Of a DNA stretch of 64,000 nucleotides, positions 1 to 7,797 are shown in pieces. Each line of letters begins with the position of its first letter. Position 1 is the stretch's first letter. Source of the DNA: JBGQOJ01 sp052119585 (lineage in GTDB: Bacteria; Pseudomonadota; Alphaproteobacteria; Rhodobacterales; Rhodobacteraceae); NCBI RefSeq assembly GCF_052119585.1, contig NZ_JBGQOJ010000005.1, forward strand, positions 62,001-126,000, in the 5' to 3' direction. Under the pieces are notes generated by a model. It was not told the DNA's origin, did no database searches, and saw nothing but the letters and a program-made list of their open reading frames with translations. Made by a program: the position numbers and the translations under genes.

Positions 1-686
1 CTGGCGCCTGTGTGGCGGGTCATTCGCTGGGCGAATATTCGGCGCTGGCGGCGGCTGGCGCATTTTCCGTTGCCGATGCGGCGCGGCTTTTGCGGGTGCG
101 TGGACGCGCGATGCAAGAGGCGGTGCCGGTGGGCGTGGGCGCTATGGCTGCGCTGTTGGGGCTGGACTTTGACACCGCACGGGCCGTTGCCGAAGAGGCG
201 GCGCAGGGCGAGGTGTGCCAGGCGGCGAACGACAATGATCCGGCGCAGGTGGTCGTGTCCGGCCACAAGGCTGCGGTGGAACGGGCGGTCGAGATCGCCA
301 AGGCCAAGGGCGCCAAGCGCGCCATCATCCTGCCGGTCAGCGCCCCGTTCCATTGCGCGCTGATGGCGCCTGCCGCCGAAGTGATGGCGGGCGCATTGGC
401 GGATGTGACGATCAACGCGCCTGTGGTGCCATTGGTCGCAAACGTGCGGGCCGAGGCGGTCAGCGACCCGGATGTGATCCGCGCGCTGTTGATCGAGCAG
501 GTCACCGGCGCCGTGCGCTGGCGCGAAAGCGTTGCATGGATGGCAGGTCAGGGTGTGACAGAGATATGGGAACTGGGCGCGGGCAAGGCCTTGTCCGGCA
601 TGGTGCGGCGGATCGCCAAAGAGGTAGAGACACGGGCAGTGTCCATGCCCGAGGACGTGAAAACTGCGGCAGAGCAGGTAAGCTAA
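1..686 (+). CDS. fabD: Malonyl-CoA:ACP transacylase FabD, 5'-truncated by the window edge
   Basis: Transfers malonyl from CoA to acyl carrier protein, supplying the extender unit for fatty-acid synthesis in the cytoplasm. The first complete codon is at position 3 and the visible protein opens at the nucleophile elbow: GHSLGEY, with the catalytic serine, is at residues 6-12 of the fragment. A second conserved histidine lies in SAPFHCALM. About 228 residues are present out of the roughly 310 usual for the family, so about a quarter (the N-terminus) lies upstream of the window. The stop is followed after 9 nt by the fabG start, so the two are surely co-transcribed. The fabD-fabG-acpP-fabF context confirms the role. 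Confidence 0.95.
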   Translation, partial: GACVAGHSLGEYSALAAAGAFSVADAARLLRVRGRAMQEAVPVGVGAMAALLGLDFDTARAVAEEAAQGEVCQAANDNDPAQVVVSGHKAAVERAVEIAKAKGAKRAIILPVSAPFHCALMAPAAEVMAGALADVTINAPVVPLVANVRAEAVSDPDVIRALLIEQVTGAVRWRESVAWMAGQGVTEIWELGAGKALSGMVRRIAKEVETRAVSMPEDVKTAAEQVS

Positions 687-695
687 GGAGTGGAA

Positions 696-1433
696 ATGTT
701 TGATCTTACTGGGAAAAATGCACTTGTGACCGGTGCGTCGGGCGGCATTGGCGGCGCGATTGCCAAGGCGCTGCACGACGCAGGTGCCACCGTTGCGCTG
801 TCCGGCACGCGGGTTGAACCGCTGGAGGCGCTGGCGGCAGAACTGGGCAGCCGCGCCCATGTGCTGCCCTGCAACCTGAGCGACAAGGACGCGGTCGAAG
901 CCCTGCCAAAGGCGGCTGCGGCGGCCATGGGATCGGTCGATATTCTGGTGAACAACGCCGGCATCACCCGTGACCAGCTGTTCATGCGGATGTCGGATGA
1001 CGAATGGGCATCGGTGCTGGAGGTCAATCTGACCTCGACCATGCGGCTGTGTCGCGGGGTCATGCGCGGCATGATGAAGGCGCGTTGGGGGCGGATCGTG
1101 AATATCTCCAGCGTTGTCGGCGCCACGGGCAACCCCGGACAAGCGAACTATGCGGCGTCGAAGGCGGGCATGGTTGGCATGACGAAATCCATCGCCTACG
1201 AAGTGGCCAGCCGCGGTATCACCGCCAATTGCGTGGCACCGGGGTTCATCACCACCGCGATGACAGATAAACTGACCGACGACCAGAAATCGGGTATCCT
1301 GACCAATGTTCCCGCAGGCCGCATGGGCGAAGCCAACGAAATCGCAGCCGCTGTTCTGTATCTGGCCAGCCCCGAGGCGGGCTACGTTACAGGAACAACG
1401 TTGCATGTGAACGGCGGAATGGCCATGTTGTGA
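696..1433 (+). CDS. fabG: 3-oxoacyl-ACP reductase FabG
   Basis: NADPH-dependent reduction of 3-oxoacyl-ACP in the elongation cycle. It is a classical short-chain dehydrogenase of 245 residues: nucleotide-binding glycine motif TGASGGIG at residues 12-19, NNAG at 86-89, catalytic Ser near 138-139, and the YxxxK pair Tyr152/Lys156. The ATG at 696 is preferred over the in-frame GTG at 690 because AAGGAG (685-690) sits 5 nt upstream of 696. It follows fabD directly. A 182-nt gap separates it from acpP, which seems to have its own promoter. Confidence 0.97.
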   Translation: MFDLTGKNALVTGASGGIGGAIAKALHDAGATVALSGTRVEPLEALAAELGSRAHVLPCNLSDKDAVEALPKAAAAAMGSVDILVNNAGITRDQLFMRMSDDEWASVLEVNLTSTMRLCRGVMRGMMKARWGRIVNISSVVGATGNPGQANYAASKAGMVGMTKSIAYEVASRGITANCVAPGFITTAMTDKLTDDQKSGILTNVPAGRMGEANEIAAAVLYLASPEAGYVTGTTLHVNGGMAML

Positions 1434-1457
1434 CAACGCCGATGCGCCTGTTGAAAG

Positions 1458-1488
1458 CGTTTGCCTTACGCAAACGATGTGATATAGG
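1458..1488 (+). promoter_or_regulatory. Possible acpP promoter overlapped by a perfect dyad
   Basis: TTGCCT (1461-1466) and TATAGG (1483-1488) are separated by 16 nt, a plausible sigma-70 promoter for the separately transcribed acpP. A perfect inverted repeat, CGTTTGC (1458-1464) and GCAAACG (1470-1476) with a 5-nt spacer, covers the -35 box, as an operator would. The match to consensus is moderate and the assignment is inferred from position. Confidence 0.4.
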
Positions 1489-1615
1489 CGCTTCAGAATT
1501 TGCCGGGGGCGCTTGTCGCTTGTCGGTTTTCCCGCGTAGCGGGGATGAGTAAAGCCCGCTAGGGTGAAGACAAGAAACCACGGGAATGCTCCCGAACACG
1601 GAATAAGGAAAGAAC

Positions 1616-1849
1616 ATGAGCGACATCGCTGACCGCGTTAAAAAGATCGTCGTCGAGCACCTTGGTGTGGAAGAAGACAAAGTGACCGAGAATGCATCGT
1701 TCATCGATGATCTGGGTGCAGACAGCCTTGATACGGTCGAATTGGTTATGGCCTTCGAAGAAGAGTTCGGCATCGAGATTCCAGATGACGCAGCCGAGAC
1801 CATCCAGACTTTTGGCGATGCGGTGAAGTTCATCACTTCGGCTTCCTGA
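1616..1849 (+). CDS. acpP: Acyl carrier protein AcpP
   Basis: Carries growing acyl chains on a phosphopantetheine arm during fatty-acid synthesis and for lipid A and phospholipid assembly. It is 77 residues, acidic, and has the modification site GADSLDTVEL with Ser37. A ribosome-binding AAGGAAAG lies just upstream of the ATG at 1616. It is flanked by a possible promoter with a dyad (1458-1488) and a strong intrinsic terminator (1876-1903), so it is probably a highly expressed monocistronic unit between fabG and fabF, as in many Proteobacteria. Confidence 0.98.
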   Translation: MSDIADRVKKIVVEHLGVEEDKVTENASFIDDLGADSLDTVELVMAFEEEFGIEIPDDAAETIQTFGDAVKFITSAS

Positions 1850-1875
1850 GCGATAATTTAGCTGGTGTGATATCG

Positions 1876-1903
1876 AAACGGCGTCCTTCGGGGCGCCGTT
1901 TTT
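1876..1903 (+). terminator. Intrinsic terminator of acpP
   Basis: The 11-bp stem AAACGGCGTCC (1876-1886) pairs with GGGCGCCGTTT (1891-1901), with one G-U pair, around a stable TTCG tetraloop, and ends in a run of five T (1899-1903). It lies 26 nt past the acpP stop. Confidence 0.9.
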
Positions 1904-2213
1904 CTGTTCATCGCATGCGGACGCGCCGGAGCGGCGCGACATTTCTTGCCTCGCCCCCTTTCGGGGGCTCAGGCTGCCTGCGGCGCGGATATTTCAAACC
2001 AAAAAGACTTCTGGACGTTCTTCTCGGCCCAAATACTCCCCTCGCGGAGCGAGACCGCGCGAAGCGCTTTAGAAAAATGCGCGCGAAGCGCGCGCGTCCG
2101 GATCGGGAAAATCCGCCAGCGCCTGCGATTGCGTGGCTTGCGGACTTGCCCCCATAGGTCCGGGGCGTGTATCACCTTGGCTAAGTTTGAAGATACTTTT
2201 ACGGGGACAGCAA
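1904..2213. repeat. Non-coding gap with an inverted pair of the dispersed repeat and three triloop palindromes
   Basis: There is no gene in this gap between acpP and fabF. From 1976 to 2038 it holds two facing copies of the short intergenic repeat: a GCGGATATTT...CCAAAAAGA arm at 1976-2006 and the reverse arm at 2019-2038. Three small perfect palindromes with purine triloops follow: CTCGC-gga-GCGAG (2041-2053), GCGC-gaa-GCGC (2057-2067) and GCGCGC-gaa-GCGCGC (2079-2093). The remaining sequence up to fabF shows no promoter that I can defend. Confidence 0.6.
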
Positions 2214-3476
2214 ATGCGTCGAGTGGTAGTGACAGGTCTGGGCATGGTAACTCCTTTGGCCTGCGGGGTCGAAGAAACCTGGAGCCGTCTGTTGGACGGG
2301 CAGTCCGGGGCAGGCCCGATCACGCGGTTTGACACAAGCGGTGTGATTACAACCTATGCCTGCGAGGTGCCTCGCGGGGACGGGACCGACGGCACGTTCA
2401 ATCCGGACGAATGGATGGAACCGAAAGAACAGCGCAAGGTCGATGACTTTATCCTATACGGAATGACGGCGGCGGTTCAGGCGGTCAGGGATTCCGGTTG
2501 GGCGCCCGAGGACGAAGAGGGCCGCCTGCGCACCGGCGTTATGATCGGCTCTGGCATCGGCGGGCTGCAATCCATTGCCGAGACGGCGATCCTGATCAAG
2601 GAACGCGGCGCGAAGCGGGTGTCTCCGTTCTTTATTCCCGGCGCGTTGATCAACCTTATCTCGGGGCAGGTCTCTATCCGTTTCGGGTTCAAGGGGCCAA
2701 ACCACGCGGTTGTGACCGCCTGTTCGACCGGTGCGCATGCGATTGGCGATGCGGCGCGGTTGATCATGCTGGATGATGCCGATGTGATGATTGCGGGTGG
2801 GGCCGAAAGCCCGATTTCCGAGATCGGCATCGCCGGTTTCAACGCATGCAAAGCGCTGAGCACCAAGCGCGCCGATGATCCGACCAAGGCAAGTCGTCCT
2901 TATGACGTGGACCGTGACGGATTCGTCATGGGCGAGGGGGCGGGGGTTGTCGTTCTGGAGGAATACGAGCACGCAAAGGCGCGGGGTGCCAAGATTTACG
3001 CCGAAATTCTGGGCTATGGCATGTCGGGCGATGCGCATCACATCACGGCACCGTCCGAGGATGGCGAGGGGGGCGAGCGGTCGATGCGGGCTGCGATCAA
3101 GCGCGCCGGGCTGGAGCCTGCGGACATAGATTATATCAACGCGCATGGCACCTCGACCATGGCGGATACTATCGAGCTGGGCGCTGTCGAGCGGATGCTG
3201 GGCGATGCGGCGTCGAAGGTGACGATGTCGTCGACCAAGTCGGCAATCGGGCATTTGCTGGGTGCTGCCGGGGCAGTCGAAGCGATTTTCTCGATCCTGG
3301 CGATCCGCGACCAGATCGCACCGCCAACGATCAACCTTGATAACCCTGCGGTAACGCCAAAGCTGGACCTTGCGCCGAACAAGGCCGTGAAGCGCAAGAT
3401 TGATTTCGCCTTGTCGAATTCGTTCGGTTTTGGCGGAACCAATGCGTCGCTTGTGATCGGGAAGGTCAAAGCCTGA
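2214..3476 (+). CDS. fabF: 3-oxoacyl-ACP synthase II FabF
   Basis: Decarboxylating condensation of malonyl-ACP with acyl-ACP, the chain-extending step. It is 420 residues and a thiolase-fold KAS enzyme with the full triad: Cys170 in VVTACSTGA, His310 in NAHGTSTMADT and His346 in KSAIGHLLGAAG, with Lys341 nearby. The start at 2214 (MRRVVVTGLGMVTPL) matches the usual FabF N-terminus; the in-frame ATG at 2133 would add 27 unlikely residues. GGGGACAG is a weak ribosome-binding site. The TGA overlaps the mltG ATG by one base, so the two are translationally coupled. Confidence 0.97.
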   Translation: MRRVVVTGLGMVTPLACGVEETWSRLLDGQSGAGPITRFDTSGVITTYACEVPRGDGTDGTFNPDEWMEPKEQRKVDDFILYGMTAAVQAVRDSGWAPEDEEGRLRTGVMIGSGIGGLQSIAETAILIKERGAKRVSPFFIPGALINLISGQVSIRFGFKGPNHAVVTACSTGAHAIGDAARLIMLDDADVMIAGGAESPISEIGIAGFNACKALSTKRADDPTKASRPYDVDRDGFVMGEGAGVVVLEEYEHAKARGAKIYAEILGYGMSGDAHHITAPSEDGEGGERSMRAAIKRAGLEPADIDYINAHGTSTMADTIELGAVERMLGDAASKVTMSSTKSAIGHLLGAAGAVEAIFSILAIRDQIAPPTINLDNPAVTPKLDLAPNKAVKRKIDFALSNSFGFGGTNASLVIGKVKA

Positions 3477-4630
3477 TGTGGCGCCATGTTGCCTCTAACG
3501 CATTGACATTGTTTGTTGTTGCTATCTTTGCCCTGGGCGGGTTGATTGCCTGGGGACAAAAACAGTATGTGGCCGACGGCCCTTTGACGCAGGCGATTTG
3601 CCTGGAAGTCAAAAAAGGCGCCTCGATGGTGTCGGTGTCGCGGCAACTGGACGAGCAGGGCGCGGTCAGCAACGCGAGGATCCTGCGGATCGGTGCGGAT
3701 TACACGGATATGTCCAGCCAGTTGAAGGCAGGTAGCTTTCTGGTGCCTGAAGGCGCCTCTATGCAGGACATCGTGGATATCGTGACGCGCGGCGGTGCCA
3801 GCACCTGCGGAACGGAGATCGTATACCGCATTGGGGTTCTGGCCAGCAGTGTGATCGTGCGGGAGTTGGACCCGGCGACCAACCGGTTCATCGAGGTGGC
3901 ATCGTTCGATCCGTCGGTAGATGCTGTGCCTGACGCGTATACGACCGTGCGGGGCGAGGCCGATGTGCGATACCGCGTGGCATTGGCCGAAGGCGCAACA
4001 AGCTGGCAGGTTGTCGAAGGCCTTAAGAGTGCCGATTTCCTGACAGGCGATGTCAAGGACATACCTGCCGAGGGAGTGTTGGCACCTGACAGTTACGAGG
4101 TGGTCGCCGGTGCGGATCGCCTTGAACTGCTGGGCCGGATGCAATCTGCGCAAGAGGCAATTCTGGCGGCCGCCTGGGCAAACCGGGTGGATGGTTTGCC
4201 GGTGGATACGCCGGAGGAGGCGCTGATCCTAGCCTCGTTGATCGAGAAAGAGACCGGTGTGCCGGAGGAACGGCGTCGCGTGGCATCTGTGTTTGTGAAC
4301 CGCTTGAACAAGGGCATGAGATTGCAGACAGATCCAGCGGTGATCTACGGGGTGACGAAGGGCAAAGGCGCCTTGGGTCGTGGCCTGCGGCAGAGCGAGT
4401 TGCGTGCAGTTACACCTTACAACACCTATGTCATTGACGCCTTGCCCCCGACGCCGATCGCCAATCCGGGCCGGGCGAGCATTGAGGCCGCGCTTGATCC
4501 TGACGGCACAGACTACATCTTCTTTGTGGCGGACGGGTCCGGCGGGCATGCGTTCGCGGTGACGCTGGAAGAGCATAACGCCAATGTCGCGGCGTGGCGC
4601 AAGTTGGAGGCGGAACGGCCCAAGCCCTAG
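3476..4630 (+). CDS. mltG: Endolytic murein transglycosylase MltG
   Basis: Inner-membrane lytic transglycosylase that cuts nascent glycan strands in the periplasm and so sets chain length; formerly YceG. It is 384 residues, with one N-terminal membrane segment (about residues 9-27), a LysM-like region, then the YceG catalytic domain with ASLIEKETGVPEERR, where Glu257 is the likely catalytic acid. The C-terminal NTYVIDALPPTPIANPG is also a family hallmark. It starts inside the fabF stop codon (TGATG), a gene order common in Rhodobacteraceae. The next signal, 28 nt downstream, is the GTA promoter. Confidence 0.95.
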   Translation: MWRHVASNALTLFVVAIFALGGLIAWGQKQYVADGPLTQAICLEVKKGASMVSVSRQLDEQGAVSNARILRIGADYTDMSSQLKAGSFLVPEGASMQDIVDIVTRGGASTCGTEIVYRIGVLASSVIVRELDPATNRFIEVASFDPSVDAVPDAYTTVRGEADVRYRVALAEGATSWQVVEGLKSADFLTGDVKDIPAEGVLAPDSYEVVAGADRLELLGRMQSAQEAILAAAWANRVDGLPVDTPEEALILASLIEKETGVPEERRRVASVFVNRLNKGMRLQTDPAVIYGVTKGKGALGRGLRQSELRAVTPYNTYVIDALPPTPIANPGRASIEAALDPDGTDYIFFVADGSGGHAFAVTLEEHNANVAAWRKLEAERPKP

Positions 4631-4657
4631 GTGCGAACGCAACTAAAGAGATAGTGC

Positions 4658-4686
4658 TTGACATATCGAACGCTCTTAGGTATACC
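4658..4686 (+). promoter_or_regulatory. Strong sigma-70-type promoter upstream of the GTA cluster
   Basis: A perfect TTGACA (4658-4663), an optimal 17-nt spacer and TATACC (4681-4686, 5 of 6 consensus bases) make this the best promoter match in the window. Transcription would start near 4693, about 100 nt before g1. Nothing else between here and 4793 needs a promoter, so it should drive the GTA operon or a short leader RNA. Confidence 0.75.
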
Positions 4687-4711
4687 TTCGGGCATGCTAG
4701 AAGAAGTGGGC

Positions 4712-4745
4712 AAGCGGCCGGGGGAAACCCTTGGGCCGCTTTTTC
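4712..4745 (+). terminator. Intrinsic terminator in the GTA leader (possible attenuator)
   Basis: AAGCGGCC (4712-4719) pairs with GGCCGCTT (4734-4741) around an inner GGGG...CCC stem, followed by TTTTT (4740-4744). It starts only 26 nt after the -10 box at 4681-4686, so a polymerase leaving that promoter would meet a terminator before reaching g1. It could end a transcript of about 50 nt, attenuate the GTA operon, or simply end mltG transcription. Confidence 0.65.
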
Positions 4746-4749
4746 ATTT

Positions 4750-4776
4750 CTCTCGTGCGGAGTGAACGCATGAGAG
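4750..4776 (+). promoter_or_regulatory. Leader hairpin next to the g1 ribosome-binding region
   Basis: The 10-bp stem CTCTCGTGCG (4750-4759) pairs with CGCATGAGAG (4767-4776), with one G-U pair and a 7-nt loop. The 3' arm directly abuts GGCAGG, the only Shine-Dalgarno-like sequence before the g1 ATG at 4793. It could modulate translation or pair alternatively with the terminator upstream. Confidence 0.45.
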
Positions 4777-4792
4777 GGCAGGTACAAACCTT

Positions 4793-5134
4793 ATGACATT
4801 GATCACACCTGTTGGGGATGATGAGCCTGCGGCCGATATTTTGGCCGTGGCGCACAGACGATATGAAACCGCAATCACGGAAATCGACAAGGCTTTGGCG
4901 GCGATCAAGGCTGGCCAGTTCGAGGAAACCTCGCAGCTGACGAAGCTGCTTGGGGATTTGAACAAGGCGTCGAATGCCGCATTTGATGAGAGGGCAAGAG
5001 TTGAAACCCGTCAGAGAAGAGAAGCCGGTATTGTTCACGAGTATGCGCTCGACTTTGATCAGGCGCGGGATGAGATCGGGCGCCGCCTGGGTCGCCTGCG
5101 CACCGCCGCAGACGCAGGAAGCATTCCTGAATGA
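4793..5134 (+). CDS. GTA gp1, small terminase subunit-like protein
   Basis: First gene of the gene transfer agent. In Rhodobacter capsulatus gp1 is the TerS-like partner of the large terminase and binds DNA weakly and non-specifically, fitting the random packaging of host DNA. The 113-residue product is rich in charged and helical sequence (coiled-coil-like from about residue 20 to 65, RRYETAITEIDKALAAIKAG) and lacks any recognisable helix-turn-helix. Its 3' end overlaps the 5' end of the terminase gene in another frame by roughly 65 nt, so the two are probably coupled. The identification rests mainly on position and length. Confidence 0.8.
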   Translation: MTLITPVGDDEPAADILAVAHRRYETAITEIDKALAAIKAGQFEETSQLTKLLGDLNKASNAAFDERARVETRQRREAGIVHEYALDFDQARDEIGRRLGRLRTAADAGSIPE

Positions 5135-6413
5135 CCTGAGCGAGGGGGCGTTGCTGGCGCTGCCCTGGCTGTTCGAGTTCTGGGCATTGGAGCATCAGTT
5201 GCCGCCGGAAGGGGACTGGCGGACATGGGTGATCATGGGGGGGCGAGGCGCGGGGAAAACCCGCGCCGGTTCCGAATGGGTGAGGTCCGAGGTTGAGGGA
5301 TCGCGGCCATTGGATGCGGGCCGGTCCCGCCGTGTGGCGCTGGTTGGTGAAACGGTGGAGCAGGTGCGCGAAGTGATGGTGTTCGGCGAGAGCGGCATTC
5401 TTGCGTGCTCTCCGCCGGATCGCAGACCCGAATGGCAGGCGACGCGCAAGCGGTTGATCTGGCCGAACGGGGCGGTGGCACAGGTCTTTTCGGCACATGA
5501 GCCGGAAAGCCTGCGCGGGCCGCAGTTCGACGCGGCGTGGGTCGATGAACTGGCCAAGTGGAAGAAGGCGGAAGAGGCCTGGGACATGTTGCAGTTCGGG
5601 CTGCGGTTGGGGGATGCGCCGCGCCAGTGCGTGACGACGACGCCAAAGAACGTTGGTGTTCTGAAGTCGATCCTAGCGAACCCGTCCACTGTCGTGACGA
5701 CGGCGCCGACCGAGGCGAACCGGGCCTATCTTGCGGCCTCGTTCCTGGAGGAGGTGAGGGCGCGCTATGCCGGGACGCGGTTGGGTCGGCAAGAGTTGGA
5801 CGGCGTATTGCTGGAGGATGCAGAGGGTGCGCTGTGGACGTCCGCCGGGCTGGAGGCGGCGCGGATTGACAGGGTGCCCGCGTTCAGCCGGATTGTCGTT
5901 GCAGTCGACCCGCCGGTGACAGGGCACGCGGGGTCGGACGAATGCGGGATTGTTGTGGTGGGCGCGGTCACGGATGGCGCGCCGCAGGATTGGCGGGCGG
6001 TGGTGCTGGAGGATGCAAGCGTTGCCGCATCCTCGCCCACCGCCTGGGCGGAGGCGGCGATTGCCGCAATGGAGCGGCACGGGGCGGACCGGCTGGTGGC
6101 CGAGGTCAATCAGGGGGGGGATATGGTGGAAGCGGTGATCCGCCAGATCGACCCGCTGGTGCCCTACCGTTCGGTGCGTGCCTCGAAGGGCAAGGTGGCC
6201 CGGGCAGAGCCTGTTGCGGCCCTGTATGAACAGGGTCGGGTTGCCCATGTCCGGGGGCTGGGCGCGCTGGAGGACCAGATGTGCCGGATTACCTCGCGCG
6301 GCTTCGAGGGCCGGGGAAGCCCCGACCGCGTGGATGCATTGGTCTGGGCCTTGTATGATCTGATGATCGAGCCCGCAGCAAGCTGGCGCAGGCCAAGAGT
6401 GCGCACGCTTTAG
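5070..6413 (+). CDS. GTA gp2, large terminase subunit TerL
   Basis: ATPase-nuclease motor that cuts chromosomal DNA and packages it into GTA heads. With the start at 5070 it has 447 residues: Walker A GGRGAGKT at 57-64, Walker B with acidic pair Asp159-Glu160 in FDAAWVDE, coupling motif TTTPKN around 189-194, then the RNase H-like nuclease domain starting at VAVDPPVTG (Asp280) and ending with the NRVDALVWAL-like segment near the C-terminus. Earlier in-frame ATGs at 4974 and 5043 would only extend the overlap with g1. The start is uncertain because no clear ribosome-binding site is visible. Confidence 0.93.
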   Translation: MRSGAAWVACAPPQTQEAFLNDLSEGALLALPWLFEFWALEHQLPPEGDWRTWVIMGGRGAGKTRAGSEWVRSEVEGSRPLDAGRSRRVALVGETVEQVREVMVFGESGILACSPPDRRPEWQATRKRLIWPNGAVAQVFSAHEPESLRGPQFDAAWVDELAKWKKAEEAWDMLQFGLRLGDAPRQCVTTTPKNVGVLKSILANPSTVVTTAPTEANRAYLAASFLEEVRARYAGTRLGRQELDGVLLEDAEGALWTSAGLEAARIDRVPAFSRIVVAVDPPVTGHAGSDECGIVVVGAVTDGAPQDWRAVVLEDASVAASSPTAWAEAAIAAMERHGADRLVAEVNQGGDMVEAVIRQIDPLVPYRSVRASKGKVARAEPVAALYEQGRVAHVRGLGALEDQMCRITSRGFEGRGSPDRVDALVWALYDLMIEPAASWRRPRVRTL

Positions 6414-6469
6414 CGTTTCTTGCGTCTATAAATATCCCAAATCCGCAGTGCCGTCGGTGCAGTAGGATC

Positions 6470-6489
6470 GAGTATTTTTGGAACAAAGT
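6470..6489 (+). repeat. Dispersed intergenic repeat copy inside the GTA operon
   Basis: GAGTATTTTTGGAACAAAGT lies in the 177-nt gap between g2 and g3. The same 20-mer, with one mismatch each, recurs at 48357-48376 and, reversed, at 54929-54948. The rest of the gap has a TATAAA at 6427 without a matching -35 box, and nothing else I can name. Confidence 0.75.
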
Positions 6490-6590
6490 GACGGGCGCCG
6501 AGGGCGTCGATGATTTCTGAAAGGCATGGGGCGTCCGGCACTGCGAAAGCGGTGCCCATTGGCGTGTCCGGCGGTCAAGAGGAGTGGCGA

Positions 6591-7763
6591 ATGATGTTCG
6601 AATTCTTGAGGAAAAGCGAGGCCGTGGTGCCCGAGCAAAAGGCATCGGCTGCCGGCCGCGTGGTTGCCTATCACGGGGCGGGGCGCGTGGCGTGGAGCCC
6701 GCGCGATACCGCGTCCCTGACGCGCACCGGGTTTGCGGGTAATCCCGTCGGGTTCAGGGCGGTCAAGCTGATTGCAGAGGCCGCTGCGGCTTTGCCATTG
6801 GTGGTTCAGGATTGCGAGCGACGATACGACGTGCATCCACTGATGGCATTGATCGCACGTCCCAACGGGGCACAGGGGCGGGCGGAGCTGTTCGAGGCGC
6901 TTTACGGGCAGATGCTGTTGACCGGCAACGGTTATCTTGAGGCGGTTGGCGGCGAGGGCGGTGTGCCTGCCGAGCTGCATGTTTTGCGGTCTGACCGGAT
7001 GTCTGTCGTTCCGGGGGCCGATGGCTGGCCCGTGGGCTACGAATATGCGGTGGGCGGGCGCAAGCACCGCTTTGCCGTCAGCGAGGCGGGATCGCCGATT
7101 TGCCATGTCAAAAGCTTTCATCCGCAAGATGACCACTACGGGTTTTCACCGATGCAGGCGGCGGCGACGGCGGTGGACGTGCATAATTCTGCCTCGCGCT
7201 GGTCGAAGGCACTGTTGGACAATGCGGCGCGGCCTTCGGGAGCGATTGTGTATCGCGGTGCGGACGGGCAGTCGGCGCTGAGCGAGGATCAATATGCGCG
7301 GTTGCTGACCGAAATGGAGAGCCATCACCAGGGCGCGCAGAATGCCGGTCGCCCGATGCTGCTGGAGGGGGGGCTGGACTGGAAACCGATGGGGTTCTCG
7401 CCCTCGGACATGGAATTCCAGAAGACCAAAGAGGCGGCGGCCCGCGAGATTGCTGTGGCCTTCGGTGTGCCGCCGATGCTGTTGGGGGTGGCCGGGGACG
7501 CGACCTATGCCAACTATCAGGAGGCCAACCGCGCGTTCTACCGGCTGACGGTTCTGCCCTTGGCGGCGCGGGTGACGGCGAGTGTGGCGCATTGGCTGTC
7601 GGGGTTCACGGGCGAGGCGGTCGAGTTGAAACCGGATCTGGATCAAGTGCCCGCGCTGGCGGCGGAGCGGGACCAGCAATGGCGCCGTGTTTCTGACGCG
7701 ATATTCCTGAGTGATGCGGAAAAGCGGGCGTTGCTGGGCCTGCCGCCGGTTGGTGCGGAGTGA
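6591..7763 (+). CDS. GTA gp3, portal protein (HK97 type)
   Basis: Dodecameric portal at the single special vertex of the head, through which DNA enters and leaves. It is 390 residues. Family features are VGFRAVKLIAEAAAALPL near residue 50, LLTGNGYLE, KSFHPQDDHYGFSPMQAAATAV and the C-terminal FGVPPMLLGVAGDATYANYQEANRAFY, which matches the HK97 portal signature. The start at 6591 has AAGAGGAG 6 nt upstream; an in-frame ATG at 6510 would add 27 residues that look like non-coding sequence. The short ORF g3.5 found after g3 in R. capsulatus is missing here. Confidence 0.95.
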   Translation: MMFEFLRKSEAVVPEQKASAAGRVVAYHGAGRVAWSPRDTASLTRTGFAGNPVGFRAVKLIAEAAAALPLVVQDCERRYDVHPLMALIARPNGAQGRAELFEALYGQMLLTGNGYLEAVGGEGGVPAELHVLRSDRMSVVPGADGWPVGYEYAVGGRKHRFAVSEAGSPICHVKSFHPQDDHYGFSPMQAAATAVDVHNSASRWSKALLDNAARPSGAIVYRGADGQSALSEDQYARLLTEMESHHQGAQNAGRPMLLEGGLDWKPMGFSPSDMEFQKTKEAAAREIAVAFGVPPMLLGVAGDATYANYQEANRAFYRLTVLPLAARVTASVAHWLSGFTGEAVELKPDLDQVPALAAERDQQWRRVSDAIFLSDAEKRALLGLPPVGAE

Positions 7764-7797
7764 ATGTGCGGGCGTCCGCATAGATAAGGAGTTGTCA

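Noticed and set aside
2454..3254. 266-codon open frame antisense to fabF
   Set aside because: Shadow of a GC-rich gene; Arg/His-rich translation with no family features, and fabF is certain.
5673..6248. Long minus-strand frame inside the large terminase gene
   Set aside because: Composition is Arg/Pro/His-rich, typical of antisense frames; no ribosome-binding site.
6427..6432. Internal GTA promoter before g3 based on TATAAA
   Set aside because: No -35 box at an acceptable distance.
7764..7787. Possible g3.5 between portal and protease genes
   Set aside because: Only an 8-codon frame fits; too short to be the R. capsulatus g3.5 homologue.
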